Below are positions 45,830-54,567 of a stretch of DNA of 64,000 nt, one piece after another (positions within the stretch are counted from its first letter, which is position 1; each line of letters begins with the position of its first letter). The notes under the pieces are model-generated. The model searched no databases and was not told the DNA's origin. It saw only the letters and a list, made by a program, of their open reading frames with translations. A program made the translations under genes and the position numbers. The stretch comes from Halobacillus karajensis (GTDB lineage Bacteria; Bacillota; Bacilli; Bacillales; Halobacillaceae): NCBI RefSeq assembly GCF_900108515.1, contig NZ_FNWW01000005.1, forward strand, positions 310,001 to 374,000, read 5' to 3'.

Positions 45830-45978
45830 CAAAAAACGGGCAGTCCCTGTCTTATTGTGTGCTCTTTGGTGCGTCCCCTGGTCTTAATGGGAAGTATCTC
45901 ATGATCTTTAGAGCACTTACTTGTCCGTTTCTCTCAGGACATTAGGATAAACGACCGGCGAATAGCCGGCCGTTTTTA
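45830..45978 (+). ncRNA. Possible structured RNA ending in a terminator
   Basis: Between the DUF3298 gene and the converging GNAT gene. ACGGGCA (near 45836) pairs with TGTCCGT (near 45922), and inside it GTGCTCT pairs with AGAGCAC, leaving a 40-nt inner loop with smaller CCC/GGG pairs. A compact terminator (GACCGGC/GCCGGCCG, then TTTTTATC) ends it at 45978. It could be a 3' UTR, a small RNA, or (on the minus strand, where ACGGACA...TGCCCGTTTTTT would end it) part of a terminator. No promoter found and no Rfam family recognised. Confidence 0.3.
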
Positions 45979-46023
45979 TCTTTATCTACATAAAGAGCGC
46001 GCGATGTTGATACAAAACAGCCC

Positions 46024-46572
46024 TTATGCTTCCAACATTTCTTCCTTGTGCTGCTCTCCATGATAATGGAAGAGGTATTGTTCTTTAGTTATAACATACA
46101 AATCATACACATCCTCAAAACGATTGATCCAGGAGTGGACTTCTGGGTGTGATTCATTTCCTTTAGACACATAAGGAATTTTTAAAGCCGCTTTCATTGA
46201 GCGGATATTCGTACGTCGTATTTTCATGAAGACGGCTTCGATCTGTAATTGGAAAAATAACTCCTCAAAGAATGCCTCTTTTGCTATCTTATTGTAGCCC
46301 TTTCCAAAATAGGGACGACCAAGCCAAGTAGCCAAAAAACCCTTCCTTTCTTGAATGTCGAACAAATTAATGGTGCCAATTGGCTGCCCCCACTCATCAA
46401 GGATGGTACGAGAAATTAATTCCCCCCGATCTTCTGCTTCTAATGTTTGTTTGGTTAAAAAGTAGAACTCGTCACTGGAAGAGGCTTTGTGGCGAACGTA
46501 AGGGAAGACCTCTGGATGGCTCATGAACTCAAACAAAACCGGCACGTCATGTAAATCACGTTTTTTCAGCAT
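46024..46572 (-). CDS. GNAT family N-acetyltransferase (RimJ/RimL-like)
   Basis: 182-aa acetyltransferase starting MLKKRDLHDVPVLFEFM. The RimJ/RimL-type core is visible: GTINLFDIQERKGFLATWLG, the acetyl-CoA loop GRPYFGKGYNKIA, and TNIRSMKAALKIPYV. Such enzymes acetylate ribosomal protein N-termini, tRNA-linked amino acids or small amines; the substrate is unknown. The ATG at 46572 has GGAGGG 8 nt upstream. That site is the right arm of a hairpin, and the whole 5' leader (46573-46740) is unusual. A reading frame can be extended upstream to a GTG at 46638, but it runs through that leader. Confidence 0.82.
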   Translation of the reverse strand: MLKKRDLHDVPVLFEFMSHPEVFPYVRHKASSSDEFYFLTKQTLEAEDRGELISRTILDEWGQPIGTINLFDIQERKGFLATWLGRPYFGKGYNKIAKEAFFEELFFQLQIEAVFMKIRRTNIRSMKAALKIPYVSKGNESHPEVHSWINRFEDVYDLYVITKEQYLFHYHGEQHKEEMLEA

Positions 46573-46740
46573 AAAAAATCCCTCCTTGAATGAGGAGGGC
46601 GGTCTAAACGCATAGGAAATCAGGCCGATTCGGACCACCCTCGAATTTTTATCAATTGCTCACAAAAATTCGGGGTGGGAATCGAACCCACTAGAACCAG
46701 CATGATAACTGGTGGCGCACCATTTGCCTTCCCTATACAC
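46573..46740 (-). promoter_or_regulatory. Unusual leader: tRNA-like fold plus alternative helices that hide the GNAT Shine-Dalgarno
   Basis: Minus strand, 5' to 3': (1) a tRNA-like domain at 46672-46733 with a D-arm-like hairpin GGC...GCC (46714-46728), an anticodon-arm-like ACCAG/CTGGT with an 8-nt loop (46696-46713), a perfect T arm GTGGG-TTCGATT-CCCAC (46675-46691), and only three acceptor pairs; (2) a 15-bp hairpin (46635-46678) whose left arm CCACCC overlaps the T arm; (3) a 10-bp helix GAGGGTGGTC/GACCGCCCTC (46633-46642 with 46595-46604); (4) CCCTCC/GGAGGG (46594-46599 with 46580-46585), the second being the Shine-Dalgarno. Helices 1 and 2 exclude each other, 2 and 3 exclude each other, and 3 and 4 exclude each other. 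Confidence 0.55.
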
Positions 46741-46847
46741 CAAACTTATAAAGTATCATCTAAGGTTATAATAATCCACTCCATTAAAAAAGTGAATAAA
46801 AAATTCATGAAATATACGGTTTATTTTATTATAGGGTTCACACCATT

Positions 46848-47975
46848 TCATTCTTGGTAGTATACCATTTTCCCATCAATCATAGTCCACACGGGTTTGG
46901 ATAAATATTCAAATGGGTGCCCGCTCCATAATACAAGGTCTGCGTCCTTTCCTTTCTCTATCGATCCCACTCGATTGTCTATTCCAAGGTTTTTGGCGGG
47001 AATGATTGTAATCCCTCTTAAAGCGTCTTCAATGCGAAGCCCTTCTCTGGCAGCAAGGGCAGCGCAGATATTCAAGTATTGGATAGGCGTGTATGGGTGG
47101 TCGGTCGTAATTGATACCCGTATTCCAAAATCATGAAGGATTTTATAAGTTTGCCATGTCTTATTTCTAAGTTCGATCTTCGAGGCTCTCGTAAAAGTTG
47201 GCCCGACAGATACTTGTAAGTTTCTCCCTGCTAATTCGTCTGCAATTAAATGCCCTTCTGTACAGTGCTCAATCCGTAGATCTAAGTCAAATTCGTCTGC
47301 AAAACGTAGGGCTGTAATAATATCATCCGCCCGGTGAGCGTGGATTCTTACTGGGATTTCTTTGTTTAAAGCCTGGTGAATCGGTTTAACCCGAAGATTT
47401 GGTTCGGTTTCTTTCATAGCAGCATAGAAGGTTTCCCTTAATGTCCCCATGATTCCTAGTCTCGTTATTGAAGCATTTTTAGATTGGGAGTGGATTCGTT
47501 TAGGATTTTCCCCTAAAGCTATTTTCAACCCCGCCGTTTGTCTTAGAATCATTTGGTTTATCGTATGCCCGGCTGTTTTAATAACAGAGGTTGTGCCTCC
47601 GATGATATTCGCACTTCCAGGCATAATATGGGCAGTAGTAACCCCAGCTTTACGGGCTGAGAAAAAAGCGGGGTCAAGCGGATGGGCACCATCGATTGCT
47701 CTAAGATGAGGGGTGGTCGCTTCTATTGTTTCGTTTGCATCACTCCCCGCCCACCCGGTCCCCTCATCATAGAGGCCAAGGTGGGTATGGACATCGATCA
47801 ACCCAGGATACAAGTCCAGTCCTTTGCCATCAATGTATTCGGCTTGTTTTGGGATTTCGATTTTTTCTCCAAAGTCATATATTTTCCCATCCATAACATG
47901 TACATCACCATTATTAATTGAAGGGGAGGTAATAGGGTGGATGTGTACATTTTTTATAATAGTGTTCATAGACAT
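46848..47975 (-). CDS. Amidohydrolase family protein
   Basis: 375-aa metal-dependent hydrolase of the amidohydrolase superfamily (imidazolonepropionase/atrazine-hydrolase-like subgroup). Metal-binding HTH motif LIDVHTHLG near residue 60, a further His in IHAHRADD, then IEHC and the catalytic Asp in SITTDHPYTP, and the closing KGKDADLVLWSGHP segment of the small beta domain. Substrate unknown; it probably opens a cyclic amide or removes an amine. No signal peptide. ATG at 47975 with a weak site (GAAAGG); ATG 47969 is the alternative. Single gene. Confidence 0.85.
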   Translation of the reverse strand: MSMNTIIKNVHIHPITSPSINNGDVHVMDGKIYDFGEKIEIPKQAEYIDGKGLDLYPGLIDVHTHLGLYDEGTGWAGSDANETIEATTPHLRAIDGAHPLDPAFFSARKAGVTTAHIMPGSANIIGGTTSVIKTAGHTINQMILRQTAGLKIALGENPKRIHSQSKNASITRLGIMGTLRETFYAAMKETEPNLRVKPIHQALNKEIPVRIHAHRADDIITALRFADEFDLDLRIEHCTEGHLIADELAGRNLQVSVGPTFTRASKIELRNKTWQTYKILHDFGIRVSITTDHPYTPIQYLNICAALAAREGLRIEDALRGITIIPAKNLGIDNRVGSIEKGKDADLVLWSGHPFEYLSKPVWTMIDGKMVYYQE

Positions 47976-48182
47976 ACAGCCTTTCGGTTCAATGTATGAT
48001 TAGTATACTTAAAAAAGGCCCTTTGGATCACAAAAAAGCAACAAAGGGTGGGCTTTGCTGCTTAATTAAGGTATCTAATTCTTTCCGATATTCTTTTTCT
48101 TATGCCAGGGATTGTTCTCTTTATTTTTATATCACTCGTTTTTAACAACCTATTCACAGCATTTTAAACAGAAAACTCGACT

Positions 48183-49088
48183 TCAGTTCGTTAGAATATC
48201 TTCTAAAGCAGGCTTCACATCTGGATATTGAAAAGTGTAGCCATGAGTGATTGCTTTTTCGGGGATGACACATTGCCCGTCCAGCAGCAGTGCACTCATC
48301 TCCCCTAAGAGAGTCTTAAGAGCGAAAGATGGAGCCGGAAACCAATGGGGGCGGCCCAAAACTTCTCCGAGGATTTTTCCGAAATCTTTGTTTCTTTTTG
48401 GATTTGGGGCTGTCCCATTCAAAGCGCCACGAACATCCTTGTTTTCTATAGTGAATTTTATAAGACCGATTACATCATTAATGTGAATCCAGGACATCCA
48501 TTGCTCTCCTGATCCTAACTGGCCGCCCACCATCATCTTGTAGGGGAGAGCCATTTTTGGCAAGGCACCTTCTTCTCCAAGAATGATTCCAAAGCGGACG
48601 TATACTACACGCACTCCTTTCTCATCGGCCTGTGAAGCTCGCTCCTCCCATTCATCTACCACATTTGCAAGAAAATCTGTTCCAGGTGTTGTTGTCTGCT
48701 CTGTGAAACTTTTGGTTTTTGACTGACCATAATACCCAACAGCAGAAGCATTAACAAGGACTTCAGGTGTTTGGGGAAGGCGATTGATTAATTCCAACAC
48801 ACTTCCTGTGGACTTCACTCGACTCTCTAGAATCGATTGTTTCTTTTCTTCTGTCCAACGCCCACTGCCTAGAGATTCTCCAGCTAAATTTACAATGGCA
48901 TGGAGAGGGGGGAGTTCTTTTGCAGGCTTGTACGCTTCTTTCAACCATCCGACATACTTTACTTGCTCTGTATCCGCATATTTCTCAGGGCTCCTGGTCA
49001 ATATGTACACCACGTGTCCTTGGGCTTTCAATTTTTCTGTTAGTTTACTACCGACAAATCCTGTACCCCCGGTAATGGCAATATTCAT
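48183..49088 (-). CDS. yfhF: TIGR01777 family NAD-dependent epimerase (YfhF-like)
   Basis: 301-aa extended SDR. Rossmann motif ITGGTGFVGSKL at the N-terminus, NLAGESLGSGRW and NASAVGYYG, plus a C-terminal DUF1731-type domain. Role unknown; in plants and bacteria linked to cell division protein SulA-like annotation, which is unreliable. Directly divergent from recX as in the B. subtilis yfh region. The ATG at 49088 is used because AGGAGG lies 7 nt before it; ATG 49094 is too close. Confidence 0.83.
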   Translation of the reverse strand: MNIAITGGTGFVGSKLTEKLKAQGHVVYILTRSPEKYADTEQVKYVGWLKEAYKPAKELPPLHAIVNLAGESLGSGRWTEEKKQSILESRVKSTGSVLELINRLPQTPEVLVNASAVGYYGQSKTKSFTEQTTTPGTDFLANVVDEWEERASQADEKGVRVVYVRFGIILGEEGALPKMALPYKMMVGGQLGSGEQWMSWIHINDVIGLIKFTIENKDVRGALNGTAPNPKRNKDFGKILGEVLGRPHWFPAPSFALKTLLGEMSALLLDGQCVIPEKAITHGYTFQYPDVKPALEDILTN

Positions 49089-49209
49089 ATTCATTCCTCC
49101 TGACATGGTTAGGGTTGGCAATCGTTTACTCGATCTGTGCTTTTCTTACGACCATTATCCATTCGCTGCTGCCAGATAACGTGATAAAATATTCAGTGAG
49201 GTGAAGCGG

Positions 49210-50022
49210 ATGGCTAAACTTACGAAAATTACAACACAGAAGAAACATAAGAGTCGTTATAATATCTTTTTAGACAAAGGAAATGGAGAAGAGTATGGAT
49301 TCAGTGTTGATGAAGATGTTTTAGTTAAATATCGGCTGCAAAAAAATATGGACCTTGATGATGCGATGATCCAAGCCCTGATCCAAACGGATACGCTTCA
49401 TAAGTCTTATACCCTTGCCATCAACTATTTAAGCTACCGAATGCGATCAGAGAAGGAAGTCCGTGATTATTTGAAAGATAAAGAAACAGATCCAGAGCAT
49501 ATAGAAGAAATTATGCGAAGGCTCAAGAATGAAAGGCTGCTTGATGATCAGGAGTTTGCGAACTCACTTGTGAGAACCAGGATTATGACTTCAAGTAAAG
49601 GGCCGCTGCTTTTAAAGAAGGAACTATTGGAAAAAGGAGTTTCTGCAGGAAAAGCGGAGGAAGCCATTACTCATTATTCGTTTGATAAACAGTACGAAAA
49701 GGCCTTGAAATTCGCAGAAAAGAAAATTAAGAATGACGGGCGTAAGTCCTATCGTCAACAAATTCAAAATGTGCAGCAAACATTGATGCAGAAAGGTTTT
49801 CAAGGTGATGTGATTCAGGAAGTGCTTGCTAATCTTCCTGAAGATGAGGATAGTGATGCTGAATGGGAAGCGGTCGTTTATCAAGGAGAAAAGCTGCTTC
49901 GTAAATTCCAGTCAAAAGCAGAGGGGTTTGAATTAAAACAAAAAATCAAGTCAGGGCTGTATAGGAAAGGTTTTTCTTTCGACCTCATTGATCGCTTTAT
50001 GGAAGAAAAGGTAGAAGATTAA
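49210..50022 (+). CDS. recX: Regulatory protein RecX
   Basis: Modulates RecA filaments. 270 aa, the extended form typical of bacilli, built of three-helix RecX repeats: YRMRSEKEVRDYLKDK, RLLDDQEFANSLVRTR, SKGPLLLKKELLEKG, and a C-terminal repeat LKQKIKSGLYRKGFSFDLI. ATG at 49210 follows GAGGTGAAG (a GTG at 49201 is inside that site). Terminator at 50052. Neighbour of yfhF as in B. subtilis. Confidence 0.92.
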   Translation: MAKLTKITTQKKHKSRYNIFLDKGNGEEYGFSVDEDVLVKYRLQKNMDLDDAMIQALIQTDTLHKSYTLAINYLSYRMRSEKEVRDYLKDKETDPEHIEEIMRRLKNERLLDDQEFANSLVRTRIMTSSKGPLLLKKELLEKGVSAGKAEEAITHYSFDKQYEKALKFAEKKIKNDGRKSYRQQIQNVQQTLMQKGFQGDVIQEVLANLPEDEDSDAEWEAVVYQGEKLLRKFQSKAEGFELKQKIKSGLYRKGFSFDLIDRFMEEKVED

Positions 50023-50051
50023 ACGGAGGTATTCGTTGTTGAACGTGATAA

Positions 50052-50100
50052 AAGAAGAGCAAGCTGTTGACTTAAATGTCAGCAGCTTGTTCTTTTTTTA
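50052..50100. terminator. Bidirectional terminator
   Basis: AAGAGCAAGCTGTTGAC pairs with GTCAGCAGCTTGTTCTT, then TTTTTT; converging recX and HAD phosphatase genes. Confidence 0.85.
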
Positions 50101-50890
50101 TTAAGAGACCTTTTCGGTCCAAATCCTCAATTGCTTCGTGTACGTGATCAACTACTGTTTCGGCATAGCTTCTCACTTCATCATGTGCCGTAGACATAGC
50201 ATAACTGTGAGGAGTCATTTGAAACATACTGACATCATTGAATGAATCACCTACGCAGGCAATTTCATCGGCCTGGATGCCAAGGCTTTCAATTAACTGA
50301 CGTAACCCACTTTGTTTGTTAATGGATTTAGGCATCATGTCGACACATGTCTCATGTGAAATAAAGCTGTCAATTTCTTCCCCAAATTGTTGTTTAACCA
50401 TTTCAGCAGCTCTCACGACATCCTCTTCTTTACCGTGCAGGGTAATCTTCGATGGCGTGACCGTTTTTCCTACTTGATCATTTAATTCGGGGTTGATGAT
50501 AATATCGTGGAACATTTGGGCTGAAATCATATCCGTATATTTGTTTGATTCTTTAGTAAAGGTTTGGTCAGCGGTGGACACTGTTTTAACCATTGGTTCT
50601 TGATCGATAGCCTGGACGATACGTTGAGCTAATTCGTTTTCAAAGGTCTTGGCATGGATTTGTGTATTTTCATCGTTAAATACAAAAGCTCCATTTTGAC
50701 TAACACGATGTCCGTTAACCCCGACCCGCTTCAAAACTTCAGCTATTTCATGGTCCATACGGCCGGATGCAACAGTAAGAGGAGTCCCATCTTCTATCAT
50801 CTGTTTTAAGGCATCGATATCTTCATTTTTTATATAGTGATCGGCACCAAGCAGGGTGCCATCAAGGTCTGTGACAAACATTTTGATCAT
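50072..50890 (-). CDS. Cof-type HAD family phosphatase
   Basis: 272-aa sugar-phosphatase-like enzyme. HAD motif I FVTDLDGTLLG with nucleophile Asp, motif II VASGR, Lys in SGLRQLI, and motif III CVGDSFNDVSMF. Cap type C2 (Cof/YidA-like); likely substrates are sugar phosphates, FMN or PLP. ATG at 50890 follows GGAAGGAG; longer in-frame readings run into the promoter region. Divergent from glcT with a cre-like site between them. Confidence 0.88.
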   Translation of the reverse strand: MIKMFVTDLDGTLLGADHYIKNEDIDALKQMIEDGTPLTVASGRMDHEIAEVLKRVGVNGHRVSQNGAFVFNDENTQIHAKTFENELAQRIVQAIDQEPMVKTVSTADQTFTKESNKYTDMISAQMFHDIIINPELNDQVGKTVTPSKITLHGKEEDVVRAAEMVKQQFGEEIDSFISHETCVDMMPKSINKQSGLRQLIESLGIQADEIACVGDSFNDVSMFQMTPHSYAMSTAHDEVRSYAETVVDHVHEAIEDLDRKGLLIKKEQAADI

Positions 50891-51032
50891 TATTATAATC
50901 TCCTTCCGAATCGTGCTTTCTTTATCACCTAAATGATTGTACATGACGTAACCGTTTTCACACAAAGAAGAACCTTTCCCCTTATCCTTCCACTTGTAAA
51001 AAAAACAAATCAAATATAGGATAGAAGTTAGA

Positions 51033-51046
51033 CTGAAAACGCTTTT
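51033..51046 (+). promoter_or_regulatory. cre-like site between HAD gene and glcT
   Basis: TGAAAACGCTTTTA matches TGNAARCGNWWWCA with one mismatch. It overlaps the region of both divergent promoters, about 30 nt before glcT. CcpA binding is a prediction. Confidence 0.5.
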
Positions 51047-51072
51047 AGTGTAATTTTAAGTGGGGGACCATT

Positions 51073-51915
51073 ATGGAACAGCAGATAAAGATAAATAAAG
51101 TGCTTAATAATAATGTCGTCATTGCGGCCCATCCGACCTATGAAGAAGTGGTATTGATAGGGAAAGGAATAGGGTTTAATCGAAAAAAAGGTGACGTCAT
51201 TTCGTCAGATAAAGCGGACAAGACTTTTTTGTTGAGCAATGAACAGGAGAAAGAACAATACGTAAGCTTGTTGCCTTACATTGATGAAAACTTAATCGAT
51301 TTCATGAGTGATATTCTTCTATATATCGAAAACCGTATGGGGCAAGAACTCAACCAGCATATCCACGTTGCGCTCACCGACCACCTGGCATTTGCGATTA
51401 ACAGGGCAAAGAAAAACCTTCAATTCTCTAACCCGTTTTTACTCGAAATAGAATCCCTATATCCGAAGGAATACCAAATTGCCATGGAAGTTGTAACCAT
51501 GATCTATGATCAATTGGGCATTCAGTTCCCTGAAGGAGAAGTCGGCTTTATTGCCCTCCATATTCATAGCGCGGTTACGGATAAAACGTTACGTGAAATT
51601 AACCGGCACAATCAGCTCATTACACACCTTGTTCAATTAGTGGAGGATACAATGGGCATTCAAATTGATAAAAACAGTGTGGATTATCACAGGCTCGTCC
51701 AGCACTTACACCGGGCAATCGATCGAGTTTACCAAGATGAAGGGGTAGGGGACGAAATTCGTTTAGCAAATATGTTGAAACAAGAATATCCTGTGTGCTA
51801 TAATCTAGCATGGAAATTAATAAAAGTGATGCAAAAACGTCTGAATAGACCTGTTGATGAATCAGAAGCGATTTATTTGACGATTCATTTACAGCGATTA
51901 ACCCATAAAACCTAA
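51073..51915 (+). CDS. glcT: Transcription antiterminator GlcT (BglG family)
   Basis: 280 aa. N-terminal RNA-binding CAT domain (KINKVLNNNVVIAAH; residues 1-58), then PRD1 (about 65-170; DHLAFAINRAKKNL) and PRD2 (about 175-280; HLHRAIDRV, LTIHLQRL), where PTS proteins phosphorylate His residues. GlcT binds the RAT site in the ptsG leader and prevents termination when glucose is present. The RAT lies immediately downstream at 51921. ATG at 51073 with GTGGGGGACC. Confidence 0.93.
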   Translation: MEQQIKINKVLNNNVVIAAHPTYEEVVLIGKGIGFNRKKGDVISSDKADKTFLLSNEQEKEQYVSLLPYIDENLIDFMSDILLYIENRMGQELNQHIHVALTDHLAFAINRAKKNLQFSNPFLLEIESLYPKEYQIAMEVVTMIYDQLGIQFPEGEVGFIALHIHSAVTDKTLREINRHNQLITHLVQLVEDTMGIQIDKNSVDYHRLVQHLHRAIDRVYQDEGVGDEIRLANMLKQEYPVCYNLAWKLIKVMQKRLNRPVDESEAIYLTIHLQRLTHKT

Positions 51916-51920
51916 AAACG

Positions 51921-52030
51921 TACGTGTTACTGACACGATCAGGCATGAGTACATGAAGGTGAAGTGGTTATCATAGGGATAAGTCTATCCTTATGGGACC
52001 AAACTACCTTATGTGCTCATGCTTTTTTTG
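51921..52030 (+). promoter_or_regulatory. GlcT RAT antiterminator and overlapping terminator, ptsG leader
   Basis: CGTGTTACTG...CGATCAGGCATGAGT (51923-51950) matches the RAT element of ptsG leaders closely. GGCATGAGTACAT within it also forms the left arm of a terminator whose right arm is ATGTGCTCATGC followed by seven T (52010-52029), so RAT and terminator are exclusive. This is the glucose-induced switch for ptsGH. Confidence 0.88.
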
Positions 52031-52105
52031 TCTGGAAACTCATTTGCAGGCATGCATTCATCCATAGCCGGCGTCCATGAAGGCCGCTTCTCATTACTTA
52101 ATTAT

Positions 52106-52119
52106 TGTAAACGTTTTAT
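52106..52119 (+). promoter_or_regulatory. Weak cre-like site before ptsG
   Basis: TGTAAACGTTTTAT agrees with the cre core but lacks the final CA. Located between the terminator and ptsG start codon. Confidence 0.25.
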
Positions 52120-52184
52120 TTTTCTGACAACGGTTTTTTAGGGTTGCGTATTGCTTCACAACATAAATAAAGGAGGAAAAGAAA

Positions 52185-54221
52185 ATGTTCAAGAATGCTT
52201 TTGGCACATTGCAAAAAGTCGGTAAAGCCTTGATGACTCCAGTCGCACTTTTGCCTGCGGCAGGTATTCTTCTTGCCTTTGGTACAAGCTTTGCTCAAGA
52301 TAACTTTGTTGAAAAAGTGCCATTCTTTGGAACACCCTGGGTTCAAACATTGCTGCAAGTAATGGCTGAAGCTGGGGGAGTTGTTTTTGACAACTTGCCA
52401 TTGCTGTTCGCCGTCGGTGTTGCGATCGGTCTTGCGAAAGGTGATGGGGTAGCAGGTCTTGCTGCGATCATTGGTTATTTGATTATGAACGTAGTTATGG
52501 GGGTACTTGGCAATGTTGATGCCGATATGACCTCAGATCCTGCGTATGCGGAAATCTTAGGTATACCGACCCTTCAGACAGGGGTTTTCGGAGGTATTAT
52601 TGTCGGTATTTTAGCGGCGTCGCTTTATAATCGATTTTTCAATATTGAATTACCCCAATTCCTAGGATTCTTTGCAGGGAAGCGCTTTGTACCAATCATC
52701 ACTGCTTTCTCTTCCTTGTTCCTTGGAATTATTATGCTGTGGATATGGCCATTTGCCCAAACAGGTCTTAATGCATTATCCCACTTAATGCTTGAAGGGA
52801 ACCAGACAATCTCAACATTCTTCTTCGGATTGATTGAGCGTTCCTTGATTCCATTTGGTCTGCACCACATTTTCTATTCACCATTTTGGTTTGAGTTTGG
52901 GAACTATACTAATGCTGCAGGTGAAATTATTCGTGGTGACCAGCGGATTTTCTTTGAGCAATTAAGAGACGGTGTGGATTTTACGGCTGGTACATTCATG
53001 GTTGGTAAGTTCCCGTTCATGATGTTCGGACTTCCAGCTGCTGCTCTTGCGATTTATCACACAGCAAAACCTGAACGAAAGAAAGTGATTGGAGGTATCA
53101 TGGCGTCTGCCGCGTTAACTTCTTTCTTAACAGGGATTACAGAACCAATTGAGTTCTCATTCCTATTCGTAGCACCATTATTGTTCGCGATTCACGCAGT
53201 ATTTGCCGGTTTCTCCTTCATGATCATGGAGATTCTTGGGGTGAAAATAGGACAAACCTTCTCCGGTGGTTTGATCGACTTTATCCTGTTCGGTATATTA
53301 CCTAACCGTACCGACTGGTGGTGGGTCATCATTGTCGGTCTGATTTTCGCTGTAATTTACTACTTCGGATTCCGGTGGGCTATCCTTAAATTTAACCTGG
53401 CTACACCAGGGCGTGAAGATGAAGCAGCGGATGCAGATGATGATGGAGAAGTGAGCGATCTGCCATATGAGATTCTTGAAGCGATGGGCGGAGAGAAAAA
53501 CATTTCTCACCTGGATGCTTGTATTACAAGGTTACGTGTTTCCGTCAATGATAAAGAAGATGTAAACAAAGACCGCCTGAAGAAACTAGGGGCATCCGGA
53601 GTGATGGAAGTTGGAAATAACATTCAAGCAATTTTTGGTCCTGTATCTGATACATTACGTGGACAGATGCAAGATATTATAGATGGTAAGACACCAAGAT
53701 CAAAAGAAGATGTATCTGAAATCGTGAATAATGCCAAGGATGCAGAAGGACCTGTGGTTGAAGGTAAATTAAATTTTGTGAGCCCGATTAAAGGTACGGT
53801 TATGCCAATTACAGACGTACCGGATCAAGTATTCTCTGGTAAGATGATGGGCGATGGCTTTGCAATTAAGCCTGAAGATGGTAAGATTGTATCGCCGATT
53901 AACGGTAAAGTATTAAACGTATTCCCTACTAAACATGCGATCGGTTTGGAAGCTGATAATGGCATGGAAATCCTTATTCATATCGGTATCGATACGGTTG
54001 GATTGAAAGGGGAAGGATTTACAGCTAAGATTTCTGAAGGGGACGAAGTGAAACAGGGTCAAACCTTGATGGAAGTGGACTTGGATTATGTAAGCGAAAA
54101 CGCACCTTCCGTCGTTACGCCTATCGTCTTTACGAATCTTCAAGAAGGACAGTCTGTAAATATTAAAGCAGCAGGACAAGTAAATCACAATGATACCAAT
54201 ATCATTGAAATTACAGAATAA
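52185..54221 (+). CDS. ptsG: PTS system glucose-specific EIICBA component
   Basis: 678-aa phosphotransferase permease. EIIC occupies residues 1 to about 415 with around ten helices ([23 protein letters not shown]). EIIB carries the phospho-Cys446 in [12 protein letters not shown]. An EIIA domain of the glucose type carries the phospho-His599 in [12 protein letters not shown]. Domain order C-B-A is as in B. subtilis PtsG. ATG with AAAGGAGG upstream. ptsH follows after 15 nt. Controlled by GlcT through the leader at 51921. Confidence 0.96.
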   Translation: MFKNAFGTLQKVGKALMTPVALLPAAGILLAFGTSFAQDNFVEKVPFFGTPWVQTLLQVMAEAGGVVFDNLPLLFAVGVAIGLAKGDGVAGLAAIIGYLIMNVVMGVLGNVDADMTSDPAYAEILGIPTLQTGVFGGIIVGILAASLYNRFFNIELPQFLGFFAGKRFVPIITAFSSLFLGIIMLWIWPFAQTGLNALSHLMLEGNQTISTFFFGLIERSLIPFGLHHIFYSPFWFEFGNYTNAAGEIIRGDQRIFFEQLRDGVDFTAGTFMVGKFPFMMFGLPAAALAIYHTAKPERKKVIGGIMASAALTSFLTGITEPIEFSFLFVAPLLFAIHAVFAGFSFMIMEILGVKIGQTFSGGLIDFILFGILPNRTDWWWVIIVGLIFAVIYYFGFRWAILKFNLATPGREDEAADADDDGEVSDLPYEILEAMGGEKNISHLDACITRLRVSVNDKEDVNKDRLKKLGASGVMEVGNNIQAIFGPVSDTLRGQMQDIIDGKTPRSKEDVSEIVNNAKDAEGPVVEGKLNFVSPIKGTVMPITDVPDQVFSGKMMGDGFAIKPEDGKIVSPINGKVLNVFPTKHAIGLEADNGMEILIHIGIDTVGLKGEGFTAKISEGDEVKQGQTLMEVDLDYVSENAPSVVTPIVFTNLQEGQSVNIKAAGQVNHNDTNIIEITE

Positions 54222-54236
54222 AGAGGAGAGTTTACC

Positions 54237-54503
54237 ATGGCAGAACAAACAATGAAAATTACAGCAGCTGACGGTGTACATGCACGTCCAGCAACAGCAC
54301 TAGTACAAGTGGCAGGAAAATACCAATCTGATGTAAATATTGAATATAATGGGAAATCTGTAAACATGAAATCAATCATGGGTGTCATGTCTCTTGGGAT
54401 CCCTAATGGTGCAGAAGTTACTTTCAAAGCCGAAGGTTCTGACGAAACAGAAGCCGTTGAAGCTGTAATAGCTAAAGCAAAAGAAGAAGGTCTTGGAGAG
54501 TAA
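54237..54503 (+). CDS. ptsH: Phosphocarrier protein HPr
   Basis: 88 aa. His15 in GVHARPAT accepts phosphate from enzyme I. Ser46 in [10 protein letters not shown] is the HPr-kinase site used in catabolite repression. Follows ptsG by 15 nt with AGAGGAGAG. Enzyme I (ptsI), which follows ptsH in B. subtilis, is missing here; a terminator at 54519 and a convergent SDR gene follow instead. Confidence 0.97.
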   Translation: MAEQTMKITAADGVHARPATALVQVAGKYQSDVNIEYNGKSVNMKSIMGVMSLGIPNGAEVTFKAEGSDETEAVEAVIAKAKEEGLGE

Positions 54504-54518
54504 TTATCCGCCTACTTA

Positions 54519-54552
54519 AAGAAGCTTGCCTTTAATGGCAAGCTTCTTTTAT
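54519..54552. terminator. Terminator of ptsGH
   Basis: GAAGCTTGCC pairs with GGCAAGCTTC (6-nt loop), followed by TTTTATTT. Confidence 0.85.
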
Positions 54553-54567
54553 TTGGTAGAATGTGGT

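Noticed and set aside
46573..46638. N-terminal extension of the GNAT protein from a GTG at 46638
   Set aside because: It would translate the regulatory hairpins and has no site of its own; ATG 46572 has GGAGGG at the right distance.
46672..46733. Functional tRNA gene on the minus strand
   Set aside because: T arm is fine, but the acceptor stem has only three pairs, the anticodon loop has eight bases and no CCA or matching 5' strand exists. Treated as a tRNA-like leader instead.
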